Assembly: GCA_022843805.1 (NCBI GenBank)
Contig: JALHMY010000030.1
Span: forward strand, 28,424 to 92,423
Source: Fuerstiella sp.
Lineage (GTDB): Bacteria; Planctomycetota; Planctomycetia; Planctomycetales; Planctomycetaceae
DNA length: 64,000 nt
Direction: 5' to 3'
Positions 31,077 to 41,034 of this stretch are shown piece after piece (position 1 is the stretch's first letter; every line of letters starts with the position of its first letter). The notes beneath the pieces were generated by a model that was not told the origin of the DNA, ran no database searches, and saw only the letters and a list, made by a program, of their open reading frames with translations. Position numbers and translations under genes: made by a program.

Positions 31077-31658
31077 ATGCCGCACACTTCGATTAGTCTG
31101 CTGGACAGAATCCGGCGTGAAACAGATGCCGAGGCCTGGCAGCGGTTCGTACTTGTTTATACTCCCTGGGTGAATCTGGTGCTGCAGCATGCTGCGGTGT
31201 CGGCAGATGACGCGGACGATCTGCGACAGGATGTTCTGGCAGTTGTGTTTCAGGAGATCACCCGTTTCCAGCATAACGGTCAAACGGGAGCGTTTCGAAG
31301 ATGGCTGCGAAACATCGTGCTGAATCGCCTGCGGAGTCACTGGCGAAAACACCGCGGGGACCGGCGTCATCCAGCGTCCGACGATTTACTGCATGAGATT
31401 CCCGATCCCTTTCCGGCACTCGAAACACTCTGGGAACTCGAACACGACCGGCATATCACCGAACGATTGCTGAAACTGATTGAGACGTCTTTTACGCGTA
31501 CCACGTGGCTCGCATTTCGCGGTCAGGTACTCAACGGGCTGACAGCCGAACAGGTCGCCGCAGAAATTGGAATTTCCATCAATGCGGCGTTACTGGCCAA
31601 GTCCCGGGTTCTGCGGAGACTGCGCGAGGAATCGGCCGGGCTGATTGACGAGATTTAG
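31077..31658 (+). CDS. ECF-type RNA polymerase sigma factor
   Basis: 193 aa from ATG 31077 (MPHTSISLLDRIR); an in-frame ATG at 31035 is possible but would be untypical. Region 2 is seen in ETDAEAWQRFV and DDLRQDVLAVVFQ, with the core-binding FRRWLRNIVLNRLRSHWRK stretch. Region 4 has the helix-turn-helix LTAEQVAAEIGISINAALLAK. It resembles planctomycete ECF groups paired with Ser/Thr kinases, and the kinase gene starts 167 bp downstream on the same strand. The kinase's zinc-finger motif may act as its anti-sigma partner. Confidence 0.88.
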   Translation: MPHTSISLLDRIRRETDAEAWQRFVLVYTPWVNLVLQHAAVSADDADDLRQDVLAVVFQEITRFQHNGQTGAFRRWLRNIVLNRLRSHWRKHRGDRRHPASDDLLHEIPDPFPALETLWELEHDRHITERLLKLIETSFTRTTWLAFRGQVLNGLTAEQVAAEIGISINAALLAKSRVLRRLREESAGLIDEI

Positions 31659-31825
31659 AGTCTTTGGGAGACCATTTTCAGGAGGACGCCGACAATTCTG
31701 GCTTTTCGTGCGTTTCGGCGGGATTTCCTGACAGATTTGTCGGACTTTTCGACTTTGAATAAAGGACCCGGTTTGGGGTTCCCGCTTCCGTGTTCCTTTG
31801 CATCCGGGTGAGAATTGCGAAATTC

Positions 31826-34800
31826 ATGGCAGAAGATTCCGAGTTAAAGCTGATTTCGTCATCAGCAGTTCAGCCCGCTTTTTCTGAGCATCCGTGCGTG
31901 GAACGACTGCGAGACTTTGCGCTTGGACGGCTTTCTGAGGAAGAACTTATCCGGTGTTCAGAGCATCTGGAAACCTGCCTGGAATGTCGGCGGGTTGTCG
32001 AGTCCGTCCCGGCGGATGTGCTGGTCACGCTGGTTCGAAAGTCGGTCTCAGCTGACGACACTCGGACGGATTCCTGCAGCGACGTTCGTCTTAACCGGGG
32101 CTTTGAAATTTTGGAGGAGATTGGCCGGGGTGGAATGGCAGTGGTGTTTAAGGCCAGGCATCCGGACCTCGGTAGGATTGTGGCATTCAAACAGGTCAGG
32201 CAGGACCTGATGACTGCCAGCGGTTTGTCGCGATTTCAGATGGAAGCAGGCGTGATGGCCCGCATTCAGCATCCGAACATTGTGCAGATCCATGATGTGG
32301 GCGAACAGGCAGGAATCCCTTACATTACCATGGAGTACGTTCGAGGTGGCGGGCTTGACAGGCAACTTCCCGGCAATCCACTCCCGGTTCGATCGGCCTG
32401 CCGACTTTTGGCGATACTGGCGAGAGCTGTTCAGGTAGCCCACGATCATCAGATTATTCATCGCGATCTGAAGCCTTCGAATGTGCTGCTGACCTGGCCT
32501 GAGCAGATGCCAGCGAATCCTGCGGATGAAAGCTTCTGGGAAAACGTAACACCAAAGATTGGGGATTTCGGGCTGGCGAAGTGGACGGAGCAGCACCACG
32601 GACACACGCAAACCGGCGAGATTCTGGGGACGCCCGGATACACTTCCCCCGAACAGGCTCGTGGTGTCACGGACAAAATTACTCCGGCGACCGATATCTT
32701 TTCATTGGGTGTCATTCTTTATGAACTGCTGACGGGCAGAAGGCCGTTTTTGGGCACAACCACGTTGCAGACGATTGAAATGATCTGCAATGCCGAACCG
32801 GTACCGCCTTCAGAATTTCAGCCCGGCCTGCCTGCAGACTTGAACGTGATCTGTCTGAAGTGCCTGGAAAAGGAGCCAGCGAGCCGCTACCTGTCAGCAG
32901 GCGAAGTGGCAGATGACCTGCAGCGATGGCTGGACGGGAAACCGATCTGTGCCCGACCGATTGGCGTCATGGCCCGCGCCCTGAAATGGACGAGGCGAAA
33001 CCCCGTGAAGGGGCTTGCAGCAGCGGGAAGTGTTGTGGTGCTGGCGGGTTTTACTACAGGAGTTGTTCTGTACAACTGGCGCCTGCAGAAAGAGGTCATT
33101 CGAGCCAATAAAAATGAAGCGATCGCCATCGCGAACTTTCGAAGCGGACATGACGTCGTCCAGAAGATGATCGACGATGTCGCAAACGTTTCGGTAAACA
33201 CCAGAACGTGGCGTCAGCTGCACGAAAACCTCTATTCTCATGCACGCGAATATCACGACAATGCCCTTGAGGGAGCTGACGAATCGAATCCAGACGTCCG
33301 TCTGGCGAAGGCCATGGCTCAAATCTACCGAGGATCGATCCTGGTATTGACGGACGGGGACCATCAGGAAACACTCGACCATCTTGAGCCCGCTCGTCGC
33401 CAGCTGGAACTGCTGCTGCAACAGACTCCTGACAATCCTGACGTTCGCTCCAGCCTGGCATCGTGCTATCGCAATTTTGGCTGGATGTACGCCAGAAGGT
33501 CGAATCCTGCCATCGCCAGGGAATACTTTGAAAAATCAATAAACCATTTGTTACGACTGGTGGACAAAACTCCTGACAATATTGCGTTTCGGCGCCGGCT
33601 GGCCGGATTGTATGCTGATCTGGGGGGCGTATATTTTGCAGTTCATGACAATACTCGCGCGCTGCAGTTTTTTACTCAATCCATCGAACTCTGGGAAAAT
33701 ATCTCGCAGGATCCTGCGTTTAGTGATACAGATCGGGCTCGCTTCGGACAATCCTGCAATGACATCGGGATGATTGGACTTCTGGCCAATCGAGTGGTCG
33801 AAACTGAGCGATACCTGAAGCGTGCCGAGCTGTTGTTACGACCTGCCGGGAATCAGCCGATCTCACTGCGCTGCGGTAAAGTCCTTGCGGAAACGTACTG
33901 GCGGATGAACGAGATTTCTGTCTTCCGCCGTCAGTTTGGTTCTGCGATCACTGAGATCGATCAGGCCATTGAGGTGATCAATGGGGTGCTTGTGGCGGAA
34001 CCGCTGGAAGAAATTGCATGTGAACAGTTAATTCGCTATCAGAACGGTCGATCAAGTTTGCTTGCCCGGATGGAAGCCTCAACGGAAGCCGCGGATACCG
34101 AGGTGTCGCCGGATATGATGATCGGTCCGCACGAACTCTTCGTCGCTGGGTTGAAGCTGGTCGAGCAGTACCGGCAGATGGGGCAGTGGGATGCGGCCGT
34201 CACCGAATTGCAGAAGATGGAAGCTGCTCTGCAGAGAATCAATGCGAATTCCAGTGTTATTCAGACGGCACGTGATCTGTCAGATCTGTATTTCGCATGG
34301 GGTGAGGTGAACATGGGGCAGGATCAGCTCGATGCCGCACTCGATCGATACGAAAAAAGTATTGCTGCGCTGAACGGGATTATTGCTCAGAGTCCCGACG
34401 ACGCTGAAACAAAGTTCGCTTTGTCAGCCCGTCATCGGTTAAATGCATGGCACCTGAGTCGGGCCGGACGGACGGAACAGGCAATGGCATCCTGGGATTC
34501 GGCGGTTCTGTTCTCCAGCGGCGAAACTCGGTACTTTACGCAAACCGAGCGAGCACTGGAGGTTGCATTGCTGGGGGATCATGCAACTGCAGCACAGGAA
34601 GCGAATTCTGTGGCGGGGCAGCCAGAGCTTCAGGACACGACGGTCATCCATCTGGCTCGGGTGTATTCCGTTTGCCTTAAAGTGCTTGGTCAGGACAGTG
34701 ATCGCACGATTTCCGAGCGGGAGCGACTTGCCGCTACGTATGCGGAATCCGCCGTCAAATGCCTCGATCGAATCTCCCCGACGTGGTTTTTGGAATCCGA

Positions 34801-34891
34801 CGGGCTGGAAAACGTGGACTCCGATTCGCAACTGGAATCGTTGAGGACCACAACCGAATTTCGAAAATGGCGCTTCGCAAAACAGCGATGA
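31826..34891 (+). CDS. Ser/Thr protein kinase with anti-sigma zinc-finger motif, membrane helix and TPR-like region
   Basis: 1021 aa from ATG 31826; the GTG at 31790 is less likely. An N-terminal Hx3Cx2C motif (His47, Cys51, Cys54) is the zinc-binding anti-sigma signature. The kinase domain (~93-365) is complete: G-loop GRGGMA at 100-105, Lys122 in VAFK, HRDLKPSN with Asp213, DFG at 246-248 and SPEQARG. One transmembrane helix (GLAAAGSVVVLAGFTTGVVLY) follows, then ~580 residues of helical, TPR-like repeats presumably outside the cytoplasm. It forms a pair with the ECF sigma factor just upstream. Proposed role: a membrane receptor kinase that holds and releases the sigma factor. Confidence 0.88.
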   Translation: MAEDSELKLISSSAVQPAFSEHPCVERLRDFALGRLSEEELIRCSEHLETCLECRRVVESVPADVLVTLVRKSVSADDTRTDSCSDVRLNRGFEILEEIGRGGMAVVFKARHPDLGRIVAFKQVRQDLMTASGLSRFQMEAGVMARIQHPNIVQIHDVGEQAGIPYITMEYVRGGGLDRQLPGNPLPVRSACRLLAILARAVQVAHDHQIIHRDLKPSNVLLTWPEQMPANPADESFWENVTPKIGDFGLAKWTEQHHGHTQTGEILGTPGYTSPEQARGVTDKITPATDIFSLGVILYELLTGRRPFLGTTTLQTIEMICNAEPVPPSEFQPGLPADLNVICLKCLEKEPASRYLSAGEVADDLQRWLDGKPICARPIGVMARALKWTRRNPVKGLAAAGSVVVLAGFTTGVVLYNWRLQKEVIRANKNEAIAIANFRSGHDVVQKMIDDVANVSVNTRTWRQLHENLYSHAREYHDNALEGADESNPDVRLAKAMAQIYRGSILVLTDGDHQETLDHLEPARRQLELLLQQTPDNPDVRSSLASCYRNFGWMYARRSNPAIAREYFEKSINHLLRLVDKTPDNIAFRRRLAGLYADLGGVYFAVHDNTRALQFFTQSIELWENISQDPAFSDTDRARFGQSCNDIGMIGLLANRVVETERYLKRAELLLRPAGNQPISLRCGKVLAETYWRMNEISVFRRQFGSAITEIDQAIEVINGVLVAEPLEEIACEQLIRYQNGRSSLLARMEASTEAADTEVSPDMMIGPHELFVAGLKLVEQYRQMGQWDAAVTELQKMEAALQRINANSSVIQTARDLSDLYFAWGEVNMGQDQLDAALDRYEKSIAALNGIIAQSPDDAETKFALSARHRLNAWHLSRAGRTEQAMASWDSAVLFSSGETRYFTQTERALEVALLGDHATAAQEANSVAGQPELQDTTVIHLARVYSVCLKVLGQDSDRTISERERLAATYAESAVKCLDRISPTWFLESDGLENVDSDSQLESLRTTTEFRKWRFAKQR

Positions 34892-35114
34892 TCAGTACCG
34901 GATTGATGGTTGCGCCAACGTGAACCATGAGTTCTTTCGCACGATTTCCCGCAAAATCGTCTCGCTTTCAGGATTTGCTGACAGGATTCATCGATCCGCA
35001 GACTTCTGCTCCTGATGGGTTCCCGGTGGCAACTGACGGAACGATGCGTGAAAGCCTGTTTGTGCTCCGCCGATTTTCTTTTCTGAGTCTGTTCTGAACT
35101 GAGGGGATGTAAGT

Positions 35115-35786
35115 ATGCGAATGTTGAGTCTTTTGATCGTAGCTGCATTGACGGTGACGCAAACTGCAGCGGCAGGAGTTGTGTATCAGCAGGTCAATGG
35201 GGATTTTGGACGCGGCCCGGCATTCTTCTTCTGGAATCCAAACGACATCGGCTGGTACTGGACTCCGGAGACGGACCTAATGCTGGAAGGAATTCAGACC
35301 CAGCTTGCGACAGCGAACAATATCAATAACAACGTCACTTTCACGACGACTCTTTACAGTGACCGGCCGGCAGCTGGTGGAACGGCGCTGGGTTCGTTTA
35401 CGTGGAACGGCACAGCATTTGTCGACGGGCCCTGGCTTGGCGGCAGTTTTGCCTCAGCTATCTCGCTGCTGGGAGGCACTCAGTATTTTGTCGGCATGAC
35501 CGGTTGGGAAGCCCCGGGTAATCAGGGTGTGAACTGGACCGATGCCGTCACCGCTCAGAATCTGGGAGGAGGTTCCAGTTACTTTTCCGTTGGTGGTAAT
35601 CCGCCCGGCACCTTTGAAACCCGCATCAGTGTCGATGGGAGTGTCATTGTTACGGATCAGCCTATTCTGCGGTTTATTGCGGCAGACGTCGTGACACCCA
35701 CGCCGGTTCCGGAACCTTCTTCACTTGCCATCCTGTCACTTGGATGTCTTCTGGCGGGATGCTTCAGCCGCCGAAACCGAAGATAA
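35115..35786 (+). CDS. PEP-CTERM surface protein
   Basis: 223 aa. A signal peptide (LLIVAALTVTQTAAA) precedes a beta-rich domain with WNPNDIGWYWTPETDL and repeated GG-rich strands. The C-terminus is a classic PEP-CTERM sorting signal: VPEPSS, a hydrophobic helix (LAILSLGCLLAGCF) and SRRNRR. Such proteins are sorted by exosortase and exposed on the surface or in an extracellular matrix. A GAGGGG Shine-Dalgarno precedes ATG 35115. It lies 223 bp after the ECF/kinase pair, which may regulate it. Confidence 0.88.
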   Translation: MRMLSLLIVAALTVTQTAAAGVVYQQVNGDFGRGPAFFFWNPNDIGWYWTPETDLMLEGIQTQLATANNINNNVTFTTTLYSDRPAAGGTALGSFTWNGTAFVDGPWLGGSFASAISLLGGTQYFVGMTGWEAPGNQGVNWTDAVTAQNLGGGSSYFSVGGNPPGTFETRISVDGSVIVTDQPILRFIAADVVTPTPVPEPSSLAILSLGCLLAGCFSRRNRR

Positions 35787-36625
35787 CGAACCGCAGCTCC
35801 AAAGCATGGTTCCCTGTTCCTGGTTCCCTGTGACTATGGAACGGCACGGCGGAACGGCACGTTCACGCGAGGCTGAACGTGTTTCGTATCTCCGTCAGAT
35901 CGCTGGTCAACTGGGCAAAGGGAGGGTGACAGGCACATTTTCCCGGTGCAGTCTGGATTGAGTCGCGGGCGTTCACGCACGCCCCCGATTCTTCAGCGGG
36001 AAAATGAGCTGGTCCCCGGCCCGTGTACGGTTTCACGTTAAGGTTCTGTGTCCCCCGAACTCGTGGGATGGGCGGGGATCGCGACCAATCGCCCACGAGC
36101 TTGCCCAGTGGCATTATCACGCCCTTTCGGTTTGCCTGCGCCCACATCATTCAGGGTGGAACTGTCACAGCGAGTCTTGCATCAATGGCGGGCCACTGTT
36201 CCACTGTTTGAGCGGACGGAGGAAAGTGGCAGAAAAATTGTTTGGCAGGAAAATTGGGAAGGAACGGACAATGTGCCTGGGAGAGCTCCAGCCTGGTAAG
36301 GATTCCTTCAAAAATCACTGAGGGATCCGAAAGCAGCGCCAGAGTGCGAGTCCTAAGGCGCTGTCAGACCATAAGTGTCGCCTTTTGCTCTGCAAAAAGA
36401 TGCTCTTTCGCGGAGCGAAAGGCGACTATGGCGGTCACTTATTGTTTTCCAGTTCCTAACTCACCGGACATCCGATTTTCCTCCGACTCCAGTGCGGTCG
36501 TCTTTGCTCCCAGGAAGCGATTTGTGTGGTATGATGAGCAGCGCTGACCCGATTGCGGGAAGAATGAGATTGACGTGAAGCCTGTCAGGAACATGGCAAT
36601 GGGGCGAACCGGAGGAACTATGCGG
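35787..36625. other. Gene-free stretch of 839 bp
   Basis: No credible gene on either strand; the open frames here have no family motif or ribosome-binding site. Short near-repeats of GGAACGGCAC lie at ~35835-35865. The 94-bp dispersed repeat (copy 2) is at 36364-36457. The end should contain the Rieske gene promoter, but no clear -35/-10 pair is seen. Confidence 0.6.
36364..36457 (+). repeat. 94-bp dispersed hairpin repeat, copy 2
   Basis: Same length and structure as the copies at 25596 and 37837, with a few substitutions (for example ACCATAAG for ACAATAAG and GCAAAAAG for GCAAAAGG). All three copies are in the same orientation and intergenic. Confidence 0.88.
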
Positions 36626-37825
36626 ATGTCTGAGATCAGCGAACTCATCAGCAGACACCGGCAGGGTTATAGTCTGGAGCAGGCGTTCTACGTCAGTCCG
36701 CAGATCTTTGAGATGGACATCGAGCGAATTTATCGACGACACTGGCTGCTGGCGGGGCCAGCATGTCGAGTGGCTCAGGCTGGCGACTACTTCACTTATC
36801 AGATCGCGGGCGATTCGATCGTGATTCTTCGGGACGAGCTGGGTAATATCCGGGCGCATCACAACGTCTGCCGACATCGCGGGTCACGAATTTGTCTCGA
36901 CGAGCAGGGTCACGCGAAGCGGCTGGTCTGCCCATATCACAACTGGGCCTACGATCTGAATGGCGCGTTGTGTTCCGCGAGGCATCTGCCTGAGTCCGTT
37001 GATCAGTCATCGCTCGGCCTGCATCCGGTAGCGGTAAGAGTTGTGGCGGGGCTGATCTTCATATGCATCGCCAGTGATCCTCCGGAATTCGGGGCAACGG
37101 CAGCGGATCTCATTGAGTATCTCGCGCCGCATGGGCTCGAACGCACAACCATTTGCCGCCGCGAAGTCGAGATCATCCGAGCGAACTGGAAAGTCGTTGC
37201 CGAGAACTTCTGGGAGTGTTATCACTGTGCTTCGACGCATCCGGAATTCTGCTCGGTGATGTCATATGCCCACGCTCAGAACAATGAACGGCTGGCGGAC
37301 GAACGTCGTGAGTTCGAGCGTGACTGGGAAACGGCTACTCAGCAGCTTGGACACAAAGTCGGTCGCGTGGAGTTCTCCGATCGCGGGCTGCATCAGGGAG
37401 GCCGACTGCCGATCCGGCCTGGATTCGTGACTCAGAGCCGGGACGGACAGCCGGTCGCGCCGCTGCTGGGTGAATATACGCAGTTCGACGGTGGCATCAC
37501 CAGCTTCATGCACCTGCCGCTGATCTGGTATGTCGTCAGCAATGATCACGCACTGCTGACACGTTTTACGCCAGTCTCACCGCTGGAGACCGAGCTGGAG
37601 CTGACGTGGCTCGTGCGATCCGACGCTGTCGCCGGCCGTGATTACGATCCCGACGCCGTCTGCTGGCTGTGGCGAGTCACCGCCGAGCAGGACAAGACAA
37701 TTTGCGAGAATAATCAGCGGGGCATTATGTCCAGCCGCTACCAGCCCGGTCCGTACACGACGGCCGAGTCGTCGGTGAATGATCTGGTCGAATGGTATCT
37801 TCAGGAACTTTCCCGAAACGATTGA
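36626..37825 (+). CDS. Rieske non-haem iron oxygenase, alpha subunit
   Basis: 399 aa from ATG 36626, which has GGAGGA nine bases upstream; the ATG at 36620 is too close to it. The Rieske [2Fe-2S] ligands are Cys82/His84 (NVCRHRGSR) and Cys102/His105 (CPYHNWAYD). The mononuclear iron site is seen in NFWECYHCASTHPEF (His200 and His205). This pattern fits ring-hydroxylating or quaternary-amine (GbcA/stachydrine-type) oxygenases; the substrate cannot be read from sequence. No reductase gene is adjacent. A decayed copy of its first ~100 codons lies 6 kb upstream. Confidence 0.92.
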   Translation: MSEISELISRHRQGYSLEQAFYVSPQIFEMDIERIYRRHWLLAGPACRVAQAGDYFTYQIAGDSIVILRDELGNIRAHHNVCRHRGSRICLDEQGHAKRLVCPYHNWAYDLNGALCSARHLPESVDQSSLGLHPVAVRVVAGLIFICIASDPPEFGATAADLIEYLAPHGLERTTICRREVEIIRANWKVVAENFWECYHCASTHPEFCSVMSYAHAQNNERLADERREFERDWETATQQLGHKVGRVEFSDRGLHQGGRLPIRPGFVTQSRDGQPVAPLLGEYTQFDGGITSFMHLPLIWYVVSNDHALLTRFTPVSPLETELELTWLVRSDAVAGRDYDPDAVCWLWRVTAEQDKTICENNQRGIMSSRYQPGPYTTAESSVNDLVEWYLQELSRND

Positions 37826-37836
37826 AGTGGCCATTG

Positions 37837-37930
37837 TCAGACAATAAGTATCGCCTTTTGCTCCGCAAAAGGATGCTCTTTCGCGGAGCGAAAGGCGACT
37901 ATGGCGCTAACTTATTGTTTTCAAGGTCCT
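37837..37930 (+). repeat. 94-bp dispersed hairpin repeat, copy 3
   Basis: Fills almost the whole gap between the convergent Rieske and kinase genes, and its last bases overlap the kinase stop region. Its strong hairpins (CCTTTTGCTCCGCAAAAGG and CTTTCGCGGAGCGAAAG) could also end transcription from both sides. Confidence 0.88.
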
Positions 37931-40337
37931 AACGAACCAGTTCGTGAAACCTGTCTGTGTCTGAACGGGTTTCGATGAAAAGCAAATCGGAGCCGGAAAT
38001 GAGGCTGTGAACGGAGTCGGTGATAAGAATCGCGCCGAGCGGTGACATATCCGCAGTGTGTCTTGCTGTGTCAGGGGCGGGACCGCTCAATGTGTGGTTG
38101 CCGACATCGCAGGCACCAGTATGAGCGCCACAGCGAACGTCCAGTTGAAAACGTCCGGCAAGATCCACCAGCGCGGCGGCTGCTCGAATGGCGCGCTCAG
38201 GCCCATCGAAGGTTACGAGGATCTCTGTTTCCGAAATAACCAGATGCTGTCCGCGAAACAACTCAATCGTGCGCTGCACCTGTTCAACATAGTGTTCTGA
38301 ATGCGGTGGATCGCCGCCGAACAGAATGCACACGACAGTTGCCAGAACCCGGTCGAGGGCCGGAGCATAGTTACATCCGGTCAGAAAGTGCTCAATCGCA
38401 TCAGCAATCGAAGCTGAGTCGCCAACAAACGGCAGGTGATCTGCACCTGGCAGTTCGACAAATTTCGCCCCCGGAATCCTGCTCGCCAGGTAGCGTCCTT
38501 CTTCAACCCGCAGACATTGATCATCGGTTCGATGAATCACCAGGGTCGGAACCTGGATGCTGGAAAGCACAGGACGCACGTCGATCTGCGAGTTCATTTG
38601 AGTGAGCGCCACTGCGGCACCGGGACTGGCTCCCATCCGCAGGTAGCTTGACCACCATGCTCTGAAATCCGGATCACCGGCTTTGCTCGGAGCCCTGTCT
38701 TCGATACCCACCGGTCCGCCCCAGCTCCGCTCGATCTCTTCCAAAAAAGCGTTGCGCTGTGCTTCCGTTGGTCCCCATGGATAGTCCTCGGTTTTCAATC
38801 GGCGGGCATAGGAGCCAATCATGACCAGAGCCGCCACCTTCTGAGGGTAACTGGCAGCAAACAGGGCGCACATGGGACCGCCCTCCGACACTCCGCACAG
38901 CACAGCTCGCGTCGAGCCGGCCGCATCCATGACAGCGCGAACATCGTCCATACGCCTTTCGAGTGTTGGAAGATCCCGAACTGGTACCTTATCGGAAAGT
39001 CCGGTGCCACGCTTGTCAAACAGAATAACTCGCGAGAACCTTGCGAGGCGCTGCAGAAATTTCGCGAAGGAAGGTTCCCGCCAGAACCATTCCAGATGCG
39101 ATACCCAGCCCATCACAAAGACCAGATCGCCAGGGCCGTCACCGATCGTTTGCCAGGCAATATTGACATCGTCGCTGCGAGCATATCGAATTTCACTCAG
39201 ACTTTGATGCAGCGTCGCTGACGGCGCCATCGTCGACTTCGACTTCACAGCCGGTTTATCAGTCAACTCACCGGGATCTGCAGCAGAACCTTTGGTGTCC
39301 GTCTGCGAGGGTAACGAGTCGTGTATATCGCGTAATCTCCGAAGAACCTGTTGTGCTTCAGGTCTAAGTTCGGGATTTTTATTCAGGCACTCTGACACAA
39401 GCTGTTTGAGTTGAGGCGGGATTGAACGGTCAAATTCTGTGAGTGGTTTGGGTGCTCGGTCGAGAATTGCCGCGATCGTGTCGCTCCTGGTGCGTGCAGC
39501 AAACGGATGCTCACCGGCCAGCATCAGGTACAGAACGATGCCGAAGCTGAAAATATCCGTACTTGTGTCAACTTCCTGTCCTCGTGCCTGTTCCGGCGAC
39601 ATGTAGTCGATCGTTCCGATCAGTCCTCCTGCCTGCGAAATCGCCGGAGCGTCTCCAAGAATGAACCCGGGGGCCTGCATAGAGTGCCTGGCGAGACCGA
39701 AGTCAAGAATTTTCAGCAATCCATCGGACCGAACCATAATGTTTTCGGGCTTTATGTCACGGTGGATTATGTGTTCAGCGTGAGCGGCGGCGAGTGCACC
39801 GATCAGTTGTATGGCAAAGTCAATGGATGTTGCGACACTCGGATTCTCCATATTCAAATGCATGAGCAGCGTCGTACCCTTAACGTACTCAGACGCGATG
39901 TATGGCACTCCGTTCTCCTGCCCGACTTCAAATATCGTCAGGATGCTGGGGTGATTGAGTGCGCTCGCGAGTTTGGCTTCGCGATAGAAGCGTCTTAGCC
40001 ACGATCCGTCGTCTATGCGATCGCGGTTCAGCAGTTTAAGGGCCACCTGCCGCTCAAGACGCGGATCGAAAGCGAGGTAAACGACACCCATTCCGCCTCG
40101 TCCCAGTTCTCGCCTGACTTCGTACGGACCAATGCATCGGGGAAACTCACGATCGACCGGCATCGGCTTCGCGCAGTTCACCAATTCGAGAGCTTCGAGA
40201 AAGTCTTTCAGTTCAGCGCGATGCTCAGGGAAGTGTTCGACATACTCTTCAATCGATAAAAACTCGCCATTACGACGGCGAGCAGTAAACTGTTCAGCGA
40301 GCTGTTCGATAATGTTGAGTGAAGTTTCTTCGTTCAC
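37929..40337 (-). CDS. Ser/Thr kinase / alpha-beta hydrolase / degenerate nucleotidyl-cyclase fusion
   Basis: 802 aa. Kinase domain (~70-340): G-loop GRGGMG, Lys101, HRDIKPEN with Asp194, DFG at 212-214, SPEQARG. A Ser/Lys/Thr-rich linker leads to an alpha/beta hydrolase (~385-645) with DKRGTGLSD, the nucleophile elbow GVSEGG (Ser484) and the catalytic-His stretch GADHLPF. The last ~150 residues resemble class III adenylate cyclases (FDGPERAIRAAAAL, RCGAHTGACDV, ILITDSVHSLI). The usual metal-binding start (like LFTDIVGST) is replaced by VVCILFGGDPP, so this domain is probably not catalytic and may be a sensor. No membrane helix is evident. It lies 58 bp downstream of an ECF sigma gene on the same strand. 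Confidence 0.87.
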   Translation of the reverse strand: MNEETSLNIIEQLAEQFTARRRNGEFLSIEEYVEHFPEHRAELKDFLEALELVNCAKPMPVDREFPRCIGPYEVRRELGRGGMGVVYLAFDPRLERQVALKLLNRDRIDDGSWLRRFYREAKLASALNHPSILTIFEVGQENGVPYIASEYVKGTTLLMHLNMENPSVATSIDFAIQLIGALAAAHAEHIIHRDIKPENIMVRSDGLLKILDFGLARHSMQAPGFILGDAPAISQAGGLIGTIDYMSPEQARGQEVDTSTDIFSFGIVLYLMLAGEHPFAARTRSDTIAAILDRAPKPLTEFDRSIPPQLKQLVSECLNKNPELRPEAQQVLRRLRDIHDSLPSQTDTKGSAADPGELTDKPAVKSKSTMAPSATLHQSLSEIRYARSDDVNIAWQTIGDGPGDLVFVMGWVSHLEWFWREPSFAKFLQRLARFSRVILFDKRGTGLSDKVPVRDLPTLERRMDDVRAVMDAAGSTRAVLCGVSEGGPMCALFAASYPQKVAALVMIGSYARRLKTEDYPWGPTEAQRNAFLEEIERSWGGPVGIEDRAPSKAGDPDFRAWWSSYLRMGASPGAAVALTQMNSQIDVRPVLSSIQVPTLVIHRTDDQCLRVEEGRYLASRIPGAKFVELPGADHLPFVGDSASIADAIEHFLTGCNYAPALDRVLATVVCILFGGDPPHSEHYVEQVQRTIELFRGQHLVISETEILVTFDGPERAIRAAAALVDLAGRFQLDVRCGAHTGACDVGNHTLSGPAPDTARHTADMSPLGAILITDSVHSLISGSDLLFIETRSDTDRFHELVR

Positions 40338-40395
40338 ATTAGCACTTTGTCTGCGTTAATGTCTGCGTTAACGGTTCGTTATCCACGCTGAGCGA

Positions 40396-41034
40396 TTATT
40401 CCATGAACCCGGGAATGGCGGCCAGGGCTCGTTTCAGTCGAGTCATTGCCCGAACAAAGCGGTTACTGGTCGCGTTTACCGAAAGACCCAGTACTTCCGC
40501 CGCCTCAGCGTTTGTCAGCTCTTCGAACGACCGCAGCAGTATAATCTCCTGATCCATCGCATCGAGCGAGTTTATTGTCTCAAGAACCGCTTCCGCCATT
40601 TCCGCTCGTATGACTCGACCACTGACTGAGCTCACCTGAGCAATGAGATGGCTGGCGAGGACTACGGTAGCAGAGCTGCTGATCGGCGAACCTCGCACGA
40701 CTTCTCTTCGTGCGTCACGTGCTTCGACGAGCAGATTTTTTCGGTTTGTAATCAGTACGCGTTCGGTGATTACCAGTCTGATCCACACGAACGGCGTCAT
40801 AGACTCCTGTTCGCTGCAGAACTTTGGCAATCGTCCTGCCAGGTCCAGGTAGGCTTCCTGCAGCACATCCGCAGGGTCCAGACGCCGTCGCACGCGATGG
40901 TCCAGTCGGGCTTCCACGATGCGAAGGCAGCGACCACGCCACAATTCAAGCAGCTCCGCCAACGCAACGGCGTCACCGGCTCGCAGACGGGTAATCAGCT
41001 CGTCGAAATCTCGAGAACTCAATGGATCTTCCAT
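40396..41034 (-). CDS. ECF-type RNA polymerase sigma factor
   Basis: 212 aa from ATG 41034. Region 2 appears in RLDPADVLQEAYLDLAGRLP with FVWIRLVITERVLI, a form typical of planctomycete ECF factors. Region 4 has LDAMDQEIILLRSFEELTNAEAAEVLGLSVNATS in part, the helix-turn-helix that reads the -35 box. The kinase fusion gene follows 58 bp downstream, probably in the same transcript, so signal input likely passes between them. A PEP-CTERM gene is divergent, 297 bp away. Confidence 0.92.
   Translation of the reverse strand: MEDPLSSRDFDELITRLRAGDAVALAELLELWRGRCLRIVEARLDHRVRRRLDPADVLQEAYLDLAGRLPKFCSEQESMTPFVWIRLVITERVLITNRKNLLVEARDARREVVRGSPISSSATVVLASHLIAQVSSVSGRVIRAEMAEAVLETINSLDAMDQEIILLRSFEELTNAEAAEVLGLSVNATSNRFVRAMTRLKRALAAIPGFME

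Noticed and set aside
30799..31096. Overlapping short frames across the Rieske remnant
   Set aside because: They are frames through a decayed fragment with a stop; they are described as a pseudogene instead.
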